Positions 34,028 to 40,971 of a stretch of DNA of 64,000 nucleotides are shown here, piece by piece. Location of the stretch: contig NZ_LR594675.1 of the NCBI RefSeq assembly GCF_901827205.1, positions 1,550,001 to 1,614,000 on the forward strand, read 5' to 3'. The DNA comes from Variovorax sp. PBS-H4. Lineage in GTDB: Bacteria; Pseudomonadota; Gammaproteobacteria; Burkholderiales; Burkholderiaceae_C. The notes under the pieces are model-generated. The model worked only from the letters and a program-made list of their open reading frames with translations. It was not told the origin of the DNA and made no database searches. Within the stretch, counting starts at the first letter, position 1; the number at the start of each line of letters is the position of its first letter. The position numbers and the translations under genes are program-made.

Positions 34028-35586
34028 AGGCGGCGCGAGGAACCTTCGGCCCGGAGCAGGCCGGCCTGGTGCTGGCGTGCCTCTTCGCCTGGTTCGCCGC
34101 CACCGCCTGGCTGCGTCCCCTGATGTCGCCCGACGAAGGGCGCTATGCCGGCGTGGCCTTCGAGATGCTGCGCTCCGGCGACTGGATCGTGCCGCGGCTG
34201 GACGGGATGCCCTTCTTCCACAAGCCGCCGCTCTTCTACTGGATCAGCGCGGCGGCGATGGGGCTGATGGGCGCCTCCGAATGGCCGGCGCGCCTGCCCT
34301 CGCTGATCGGCGCCACGCTGGCGGCGGGGGGGCTCTTCCTATTCCTGCGCCGCTGGGCCGGCCCGGCCCGCGCAACCCTGGCCGCCGCGGTGCTCGCCAC
34401 CATGCCCTTCTTCTACATCGGGGCCCAGTACGCCAACCTCGACATGCTGGTTGCGGGCTGCATCGCGGCCACGCTGCTGCTGGCGGTCCATGCGGCGTTG
34501 TCGAAGGTGCAGGGCGGGCCTTGGCGCGCGACGCTGGCCGGCGCCTTCGCCTTTGCAGCGCTCGGCGTTCTGGCCAAGGGGCTGATCGGCGTGGTGCTGC
34601 CGGGGGGAATTTTCCTGGCCTGGTGTGCGGCCATCCGCCGCCCCCGACTCGCCGGGCTGCTGGCCTGGCCGCCCGGCTGGGCGCTGCTGCTGGCGATCAT
34701 GGTGCCCTGGTTCGCGGCGGTGGAGATGCGCCATCCCGGCTTCCTCGATTACTTCGTCCTCACGCAGCATGTGCGCCGCTTCGCGAGCGGGGGCTTCAAC
34801 GGCGAGCACCCCTTCTGGTTCTACCTGCCGGTGATCGCGGTGCTGACGCTGCCGTGGATCGCATGGGCGGCAGCCGCGCTGCGGCCCTCGCGCGGCCCTC
34901 GTGCGCCGCTGTCCGAAGTGGACTGGCTGATGTGGATCTGGTGCGGGGTGATCGTCCTCTTCTTCTCGCTGCCACGCTCGAAGCTGGTCGGCTATGTGCT
35001 GCCGGCCCTGCCGCCGCTTGCCTACCTGATCGCAACGGCCGCCCTGGGTGCGACGCGGGCGGGCGGGCGCTGGGCCGCCGCGCCGCGCTGGACGGTTATC
35101 GCTTCGGGCGCGGTCTGCATCGCGGCTGCCGTGGGACTCGCCTTGCAGGCTGCGCCGCCCGGCAAGCGGCTGCAACTGCCGGCCGGCGAGGCGGTGGGGG
35201 CGGCGGACCAGGTGCTGATGCTGGGCGCCTACTACTACGAGCTGCCGCTCTACTGGGGCTTGCGGCAGCCGGTGCAGGTGTCGGCCGACTGGACGCCGAC
35301 GGCCGTGGCCCAGCGCGACGACTGGCGCAAGGAGCTCTACGAGGCCGGCCGCTTCGACCCCGAGCGCAGCGCGGCCTTGCTGATCGACGTGCGTCGGCTC
35401 CCCGCGGCGCTGTGCGTACCGCACGCGACCTGGCTCATCGGTTCTTCCGGCGCGCCCGTGGTCCTGCCCTGGCTGGCGCAGGCGCGCCTGGTGGCGGTCG
35501 ACGGTGACACCGCCGTGTGGCGCTTCGCCGGCGGCGCGACGAGCGATCCGCGCTGCCTGCAGCTGAAAGATGGCGTCTTGCCATGA
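34024..35586 (+). CDS. ArnT/FlmK/LgmB-like GT39-type glycosyltransferase
   Basis: This 520-residue polytopic membrane protein opens with SPDEGRYAGVAFEMLRSGDWIVPRLDGMPFFHKPPLFYW. The DE pair is the catalytic acidic motif and the KPP(L)FYW segment is typical of ArnT. Around 10-12 membrane helices follow, ending in a short soluble C-terminal domain from about residue 400. Enzymes of this family move a sugar from undecaprenyl phosphate to lipid A on the periplasmic side. It starts in a 4-bp overlap with the GT2 gene. The sugar cannot be read from sequence. Confidence 0.85.
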   Translation: MKAARGTFGPEQAGLVLACLFAWFAATAWLRPLMSPDEGRYAGVAFEMLRSGDWIVPRLDGMPFFHKPPLFYWISAAAMGLMGASEWPARLPSLIGATLAAGGLFLFLRRWAGPARATLAAAVLATMPFFYIGAQYANLDMLVAGCIAATLLLAVHAALSKVQGGPWRATLAGAFAFAALGVLAKGLIGVVLPGGIFLAWCAAIRRPRLAGLLAWPPGWALLLAIMVPWFAAVEMRHPGFLDYFVLTQHVRRFASGGFNGEHPFWFYLPVIAVLTLPWIAWAAAALRPSRGPRAPLSEVDWLMWIWCGVIVLFFSLPRSKLVGYVLPALPPLAYLIATAALGATRAGGRWAAAPRWTVIASGAVCIAAAVGLALQAAPPGKRLQLPAGEAVGAADQVLMLGAYYYELPLYWGLRQPVQVSADWTPTAVAQRDDWRKELYEAGRFDPERSAALLIDVRRLPAALCVPHATWLIGSSGAPVVLPWLAQARLVAVDGDTAVWRFAGGATSDPRCLQLKDGVLP

Positions 35587-35635
35587 GACATCCGACGTCG
35601 CGCATCACCGCACCGCCCAGCGCGGATCCCGTCCA

Positions 35636-36493
35636 GTGAACGCGGGCGGCGATCGCTTTCTCTGCATCTGCGCCGACGATTTCGGCATGAGCGAGGGCAT
35701 CAACGCGGCCGTGCTCGATCTCGTCGCGCGGGCTGCAATCTGCGCTGCTTCCTGCATGGTCCTGCGCGGCGCATGGGCGACCGGCGCTGCGAGCCTGCGC
35801 AAGGTCGACCCGGCCGCCGCCGACCTCGGGCTTCACCTCGAGCTGAACCGCCCGCCCTCGGACTCGCCGGCGGAACCTGCGCTTGGCGGCCTGATCGCCG
35901 CCAGCTACCTAGGCCTGCTGCGTCCCGGCACGGTGCGGGCCCAGATTCGGGAACAGCTGACGCGATTCGAGGAGGGGATGGGCCGGCCGCCGGCCTTCGT
36001 GGACGGGCATCGCCACGTACACCAATTGCCCGTCGTGCGGGAGGCGCTGGTGGAAGAGGTGGCTCTTCGCTACGGCCTCGCGGCGCCCTGGATCCGCAGC
36101 ACCGCTCCGCCGGCAGCAGCACGATTCTTTCCGAGAACGAAGGCCGAGGTGGTCTTCGCGCTCGGCGGCCGGCGCCTTTGCGCGCTGGCTGCCGAGCGCG
36201 CCATCGCGACCAGCGGTGCCCTGCTCGGCATCTATGGCTTCGACGGCGGCGCAGTGGCCTATCGGCATCGGCTGCTGCAATGGATCGCCATCTGCCGCAG
36301 CGGCGATGTGCTGATGTGCCACCCGTCGCTCGGTGATGCATGGGTCGCGCACGATGCAGCCCGGCGCCACGAGTACGCCGTGTTACGCACGCTGGCCTTT
36401 CCGGTGGAGACCGAGGGGGGCAGGGTCCTGCTGCGCCCGCTTTCCCGCCAACCGCCTGTCAAGTCCGAGGCCCGTGCCCAGTCCATCGAATAG
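35636..36493 (+). CDS. ChbG/HpnK/NaxD-type polysaccharide deacetylase (YdjC family)
   Basis: The protein is about 285 residues. It carries the metal site of the YdjC family: LCICADDFGMSEGIN at the N-terminus (the DD pair) and FVDGHRHVHQLP (the His ligands). It would remove an acetyl group from a HexNAc carried by undecaprenyl phosphate. The partners on either side are the GT2 and ArnT-like enzymes, which is the FlmF2/NaxD/FlmK arrangement known from Francisella and Lgm proteins of Bordetella. GTG 35636 was taken as start; an ATG at 35570 would overlap the previous gene by 17 bp. Confidence 0.8.
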   Translation: MNAGGDRFLCICADDFGMSEGINAAVLDLVARAAICAASCMVLRGAWATGAASLRKVDPAAADLGLHLELNRPPSDSPAEPALGGLIAASYLGLLRPGTVRAQIREQLTRFEEGMGRPPAFVDGHRHVHQLPVVREALVEEVALRYGLAAPWIRSTAPPAAARFFPRTKAEVVFALGGRRLCALAAERAIATSGALLGIYGFDGGAVAYRHRLLQWIAICRSGDVLMCHPSLGDAWVAHDAARRHEYAVLRTLAFPVETEGGRVLLRPLSRQPPVKSEARAQSIE

Positions 36494-36712
36494 TCCATCC
36501 AAGCACGTCCCCTGCCCGGCTCGAGCCGCTCGCCGCCGTGCTCGTCGTGACGCTGATGGTCGCCGCCGCCGCGCGCGAGGTCGCAGTGCGCTCGAAGCCG
36601 CGCCTGCACGGCGCCCGGGCGCTGCCCTGCTGCCTGGACCGAATCGCCCTCAACCGGCTGCGCAATAGCCGCGGCGCGGTGTCCATCCGCCGCATCGGCT
36701 ATCGTCAGGCGC

Positions 36713-37309
36713 ATGAACCCGCCCTCCGGTCCGAACATCGACGACGACATCGGCGCGCGCCCCTTGCTCGAGGTCGCGGTCGTGATGCGGCGCGAACGGC
36801 TGCACGGGCCCTCCAGCCACTGGCAGCCCTGGCGCTGGACGCTTGAGGGCGTGATACCTGACGAACCCGGCTTCGGCAGTGCGCCGCGCCTGCTGCAGCA
36901 AGACGACGAAGTGCAGCGCTGGCTGCACCCGGGCTTCAAGGTCGAATTGTTTCGCGATGACGCCGAAGGTTACGAGCTCAACGCAACGACGCCCGCGCCA
37001 GGATGGTTCGTGCTGTGGCGCCTCGAGGATGAAGCTACCGTGGCGCCCGAGCCGATCGCCCGCCCGGTGGTGGTGACGCTGAGCTACAACGAGGCCGGTC
37101 GCTGGCTCGATGCGCAGGAAAACGTGGAGCAGGTGCCGGCCCCGGCCGAGGTGGTGGAATGGCTGCGCACCTGGGTCGACGAGCACCACGTGGCCGAACC
37201 GAAGCGTCGCCAGCGGCCGCAGAGTTTCAGGCCGTTGGTGGACCGCTTCGGCAATGCGGCCAGCGTGTCGACCGAGAAGAAGCGCGGGCGCGGAGCGGGC
37301 GATGTCTGA
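36713..37309 (+). CDS. DUF3305 family protein, formate dehydrogenase-associated
   Basis: This 198-residue soluble protein contains a LEVAVVMRRERLHGPSSHWQPWRW segment and a YELNATTPAPGWFVLWRLEDE segment. These match the DUF3305 family, which is repeatedly found beside respiratory formate dehydrogenases. It has no signal peptide. The C-terminus is basic (RQRPQSFRPLVDRFGN, then EKKRGRG). Its function is unknown; position suggests a maturation role. It overlaps the DUF3306 gene by 8 bp. Confidence 0.83.
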   Translation: MNPPSGPNIDDDIGARPLLEVAVVMRRERLHGPSSHWQPWRWTLEGVIPDEPGFGSAPRLLQQDDEVQRWLHPGFKVELFRDDAEGYELNATTPAPGWFVLWRLEDEATVAPEPIARPVVVTLSYNEAGRWLDAQENVEQVPAPAEVVEWLRTWVDEHHVAEPKRRQRPQSFRPLVDRFGNAASVSTEKKRGRGAGDV

Positions 37310-37907
37310 GGGGTTCTTCGAGCGCTGGTCCCGGCGCAAGCAGCGGGTGAGGGAAGGGGAAGCGCCGGAAGAGGCGGAGAAAGCGCCTGCGGAGGCTGCG
37401 CCGGTTGCGCCGGTCGTGGAGGCTGAGGCCCCCCATCCCGACCTTCCCCCAAAGGAGGAAGGAGAAATGGCCCCGCCGACGCTTGCGGACACCGAAGCGC
37501 TCAATCCCGAATCCGACTTCAAGCCTTTCCTCGCCAGCAACGTCGCGCCCGAGGTCAAGAACGCCGCACTCAAGAAGCTGTTTGCCGATCCCCACTTCAA
37601 TGTCATGGATGGGCTCGACACTTACATCGACGACTATTCCGTTTCGACGCCCGTACCCGAGAGCGTCCTGCGCCAGATGGCGAGCGCGAAGTTCATGAAG
37701 CTGTTCGATGAGCAGCCCGACAAAAACCCTGAGGCCGACGCATTGCCGGACGTGGCACAGTCGACCACCACCGACACCGTTCCCAGCCAGCCGGTTGCCG
37801 CCGATGGGCAACCGGCACGCCAAGAAGCCGATGACCACCACGCTGATCTGCGACTGCAACAAGACGATGCCGCTCGAGCCGAAGACCCTCGGCGCGGCGC
37901 TGGCTGA
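37302..37907 (+). CDS. DUF3306 family protein, formate dehydrogenase-associated
   Basis: This 201-residue protein opens with GFFERWSRRKQRVREGE, the conserved DUF3306 start. The core is SDFKPFLASNVAPEVKNAALKKLFADPHFNVMDGLDTYIDDYS. It has a disordered acidic/Pro segment at residues 20-65 and a variable, His/Asp/Arg-rich tail. No membrane segment is seen. It is always found next to DUF3305 in such operons. Its last 77 bp overlap the start of the following 4Fe-4S gene in another frame, so the last 25 residues may not be conserved. Confidence 0.8.
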   Translation: MSEGFFERWSRRKQRVREGEAPEEAEKAPAEAAPVAPVVEAEAPHPDLPPKEEGEMAPPTLADTEALNPESDFKPFLASNVAPEVKNAALKKLFADPHFNVMDGLDTYIDDYSVSTPVPESVLRQMASAKFMKLFDEQPDKNPEADALPDVAQSTTTDTVPSQPVAADGQPARQEADDHHADLRLQQDDAARAEDPRRGAG

Positions 37908-39945
37908 AACACTGCCCCTGCATTCCACGCTGTGCCGCCGCGAGGCGCCGGCCTTCCAGCGCGCCATCCAGTCCGGCGACGACGTGGTGGTGGCCTGCAC
38001 GCAGGAGAAGCGCCTCTTCGGCGAGCTCGCGCAGCAAACGCCCGGCGCCGAGTCGCCCATCCGCTTCGTCAACATCCGCGAGACCGGCGGCTGGAGCCGC
38101 GATGCGGCGGGCGCCAGCCCCAAGATCGCGGCGCTGCTCGCGCAGGCCCGGCTGCCGGAGCCCGAGCCGGTCGGCGTGGTCAGCTACAAGAGCCAGGGGC
38201 GGGTGCTGGTGCTCGGCGTGCTCGACGAGGCCGAGCGGGTCTCAGCGATGCTGGCCGATACGTTGGAGGTCACCATCTTCTCGCGCGGCCCCGGCAGCGC
38301 AGGCGGTGCGCAGGAGCGCCGCTGGCCCGTCATCGCAGGCCGCATCGACGCGCTCGCCGGCTGGCTCGGCGCCTTCCAGCTGCGCTGGACGCATGACAAC
38401 GCGATCGACCTCGACCTGTGCACCCGCTGCAATGCCTGCGTCGTGGCCTGCCCCGAGCAGGCGATCGGCCTGGACTACCAGATCGACGACGCGAAGTGCC
38501 GGTCGCACCGCGATTGCGAGCGCGCCTGCACGGTGGCCGGCGCGATCGACTTCGGCCGCGCGCCCGAAGCCCTCGAGGCCGGCTTCGACCTGGTGCTCGA
38601 CCTGGGCGAGGCGCCGCTGATCGACTGGCATGCACCGCCGCAGGGCTACTTTCACCTGCCCGGCGGCCTGGCGAATGCGCAGGCGCCTTCGACCCTGCTG
38701 CAGCTGCGCGAGCTGGTGGGCGAGTTCGAGAAGCCGAAGTTCTTCGACTACCGGCAGAAGCTCTGCGCCCATAGCCGCAACGAGCAGGTGGGCTGCAATG
38801 CCTGCATCGAGGTCTGCTCGGCCCACGCCGTGAGCAGCGACAAGGCGCGCCAGCGCATCGTCGTGAATCCAAACCTCTGCGTCGGCTGCGGCGCCTGCAC
38901 CACCGTGTGCCCGACGGGCGCGCTGGGCTACGCCTATCCGCATGCGCCCGACCAGGGAACCCGGCTGCGCACGCTGCTGTCCACGTATGCACTGGCGGGC
39001 GGGCGCGATGCGGTGGTGCTGCTGCACGGCCGCGAAGGCGGCCAGGCCTTGATCGAGCAATTGGGCCGCCAGGCGCGGCTCGGCCGCGCGCAGGGCGTGC
39101 CGGCCCCGGTGATCCCGTACGGCCTCTGGCATGCGGCAAGCACCGGCATCGACCTCTGGCTGAGTGCCATCGCCTTCGGCGCCTCGCAGGTGGCGGTTCT
39201 GACGACCGGCGAGGAAGCGCCTGCCTACGTCGATGCGCTGCGCGCGCAGATGGGCATCGCGCAGGCCGTGCTCGCGGGGCTCGGCTACGCCGGCACGCAT
39301 TTCCGGCTGATCGAGGCGTCCCAGCCCGCGGTGCTGGACCAGGCGCTGGCGCAACTGTGCGAAGCGCATCCGCAACGCCCTGCAGCGCCGGCCCGCTTCG
39401 CCGTCGGTGCCGAAAAGCGCAGCACCCTCGAACTCGCACTCGACCACCTCGTCGATGCGGCGCCGGCCATGAAGACCGGCCGCGATGCGCCGCTCGCCAT
39501 CGCGCTGCCCGCGGCCTCGCCCTACGGCGCCATCGAGGTCGACAAGAACAAGTGCACGATGTGCCTGGCCTGCGTGAGCGCCTGCCCGGCGAGCGCCTTG
39601 CAGGACAACCCCAACGCACCGCAGCTGCGCTTCGTCGAGAAGAACTGCGTGCAGTGCGGCCTGTGCGCCAGCACCTGCCCCGAGGATGCCGTCTCGCTCG
39701 TGCCGCGGCTGCTCGTGGCGCCAGAGCGCAGCCAGCCGGTGGTCCTCAACGAAGCGAAGCCCTGGCGCTGCATTCGCTGCGACAAGCCCTTCGGCACGCA
39801 GAAAGCCATCGAGGCCATGCTCGGGAAGCTGGCGGGCCACGCGATGTTCCAGGGCGAGGCGCTGGATCGTTTGAAGATGTGCAGCGACTGCCGGGTCATC
39901 GACCTGTACAGCGCCTCCGACGAACTCAAGATCACGCAGCTATGA
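37831..39945 (+). CDS. Polyferredoxin-type 4Fe-4S protein, formate dehydrogenase-associated
   Basis: The protein is about 704 residues, cytoplasmic, with no signal peptide. It carries several [4Fe-4S] cluster motifs: CTRCNACVVACPEQ near residue 195, then CKSHRDCERACT-like and CNACIEVCS segments, CVGCGACTTVCPTGA near 350, CTMCLACVSACPAS near 570 and CVQCGLCASTCPEDA near 605. A C-terminal CIRC...CSDC pair follows (residues about 645-690) that may hold zinc. It likely passes electrons or helps assemble FDH3. ATG 37831 was chosen, MTTTLICDCNKT being the typical family start. It overlaps DUF3306 by 77 bp. Confidence 0.82.
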   Translation: MTTTLICDCNKTMPLEPKTLGAALAETLPLHSTLCRREAPAFQRAIQSGDDVVVACTQEKRLFGELAQQTPGAESPIRFVNIRETGGWSRDAAGASPKIAALLAQARLPEPEPVGVVSYKSQGRVLVLGVLDEAERVSAMLADTLEVTIFSRGPGSAGGAQERRWPVIAGRIDALAGWLGAFQLRWTHDNAIDLDLCTRCNACVVACPEQAIGLDYQIDDAKCRSHRDCERACTVAGAIDFGRAPEALEAGFDLVLDLGEAPLIDWHAPPQGYFHLPGGLANAQAPSTLLQLRELVGEFEKPKFFDYRQKLCAHSRNEQVGCNACIEVCSAHAVSSDKARQRIVVNPNLCVGCGACTTVCPTGALGYAYPHAPDQGTRLRTLLSTYALAGGRDAVVLLHGREGGQALIEQLGRQARLGRAQGVPAPVIPYGLWHAASTGIDLWLSAIAFGASQVAVLTTGEEAPAYVDALRAQMGIAQAVLAGLGYAGTHFRLIEASQPAVLDQALAQLCEAHPQRPAAPARFAVGAEKRSTLELALDHLVDAAPAMKTGRDAPLAIALPAASPYGAIEVDKNKCTMCLACVSACPASALQDNPNAPQLRFVEKNCVQCGLCASTCPEDAVSLVPRLLVAPERSQPVVLNEAKPWRCIRCDKPFGTQKAIEAMLGKLAGHAMFQGEALDRLKMCSDCRVIDLYSASDELKITQL

Positions 39946-40000
39946 GCCGATGCGCCGTTCCCATGACGACTACCGCAGCGCATCGCGCGGAGGTTTCTCG

Positions 40001-40618
40001 ATGAGCGAGCGATTTCCTGCCACTTCCGCGCTCGACGAGGAGCTCGCGCGCGCCGAGCTCTACGGGCTGCTCGCGCGGCTCTGGTATGCGCCGCCCGACG
40101 CCGACCTGCTTGCCGCCTTCCAGGTCGCGCCCACCGAGGCGCCGGCCGCCGGCGCCTTTCTCGAGGAGCCGTGGCGCCAGCTGGTGGGCGTGGCGCGCGG
40201 CCTCGAAGCGGCGGCGGTGCGCGACGAGTACGACGCGCTCTTCGGCGGCATCGGCAAGCCGGAGATCTACCTGTTCGGCTCGCACTACCTCAGCGGTTTC
40301 CTCAATGACAAGCCGCTGGCGCGCCTGCGCGGCGACCTGGACCGGCTGGGCCTGGCACGCCAGCAAGCGGTGTCCGAGACCGAAGACCACGTCGCCTGCC
40401 TGTTCGAGGTGATGCGCTACCTGATTGCGGGCGAGGATGTTGCGGTGGCCAACCTGACGCAGCAGCAGGCCTTCTTCGCCACCCATGTGCAGCCCTGGAT
40501 GCCCGCGATGTGCGATGCGGTGGCGCAGCATCCGAAGGCGCACTTCTACGTCGCCCTCGCCGCGCTGACCCGCGCCTTTGCCGAGGTCGAGGCCCAGGGC
40601 TTCGACATGCTGGACTGA
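40001..40618 (+). CDS. TorD/DmsD-family chaperone for the formate dehydrogenase
   Basis: This 205-residue protein has the all-helical TorD fold pattern: LARAELYGLLARLWYAPPDADLLAAF, VRDEYDALFGGIGKPEIYLFGSHYLSGFLNDKPL, and ETEDHVACLFEVMRYLIAG. These chaperones bind the Tat signal of a molybdoenzyme and keep it in the cytoplasm until cofactor is inserted. GGAGG is placed 7 nt before ATG 40001, which was therefore chosen over the ATG at 39950. The Tat-exported alpha subunit encoded 354 bp downstream is its expected client. Confidence 0.87.
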   Translation: MSERFPATSALDEELARAELYGLLARLWYAPPDADLLAAFQVAPTEAPAAGAFLEEPWRQLVGVARGLEAAAVRDEYDALFGGIGKPEIYLFGSHYLSGFLNDKPLARLRGDLDRLGLARQQAVSETEDHVACLFEVMRYLIAGEDVAVANLTQQQAFFATHVQPWMPAMCDAVAQHPKAHFYVALAALTRAFAEVEAQGFDMLD

Positions 40619-40646
40619 GGCCGGCACAGCAGCGCGGGGGCATTCG

Positions 40647-40708
40647 TTGCCGACTTATTAGGGTCTGGACTAGTATCCAAAGATATGTAACTGGTTTCAT
40701 ATCCAGTT
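40647..40708 (+). promoter_or_regulatory. Promoter-like region with inverted repeats before the FDH3 genes
   Basis: The locally AT-rich stretch carries TTGCCG and TAGTAT spaced by 18 nt, a plausible sigma-70 promoter. Downstream are overlapping inverted repeats: AACTGG with CCAGTT (40689-40708, 8-nt spacer) and ATATG with CATAT (40683-40702). These would overlap the start of transcription, a good spot for a repressor or an mRNA leader structure. Confidence 0.45.
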
Positions 40709-40733
40709 TTGATGAGCCACTCCTGGAGAAGAT

Positions 40734-40958
40734 ATGCAGGACAGCCAAGCCGCCGGCACCAAGCCGGCGTCACGCCGGAGCTTTTTTCTGGGCGCCGCCT
40801 CGGTCGGCGCAGCCGCAGCTGCCGTCACGGTGCTGCCCAAGGTCGTCGAGGCGCCAGCCTCCGCCGCTACACCAGCCGCCAAGCCGGCGCCCGAGAACGG
40901 CGGCGGCTACAGCCTGAGCGAACACGTCAAGCGCTACTACCAGTCCACTTCGGCCTGA
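40734..40958 (+). CDS. Small Tat-signal protein of formate dehydrogenase region (TIGR02811-like)
   Basis: This 74-residue protein has a twin-arginine signal (SRRSFFLGAASVGAAAAAVTVLP) and a short conserved tail, GGYSLSEHVKRYYQSTSA. It matches the small TAT-target proteins that sit just before periplasmic formate dehydrogenase alpha genes (TIGR02811 as I know it). A GGAG precedes the ATG. Because it ends after about 40 residues past the signal, it may act as an export escort or be part of the complex. The true role is unknown. Confidence 0.88.
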   Translation: MQDSQAAGTKPASRRSFFLGAASVGAAAAAVTVLPKVVEAPASAATPAAKPAPENGGGYSLSEHVKRYYQSTSA

Positions 40959-40971
40959 GGAACGACACACC

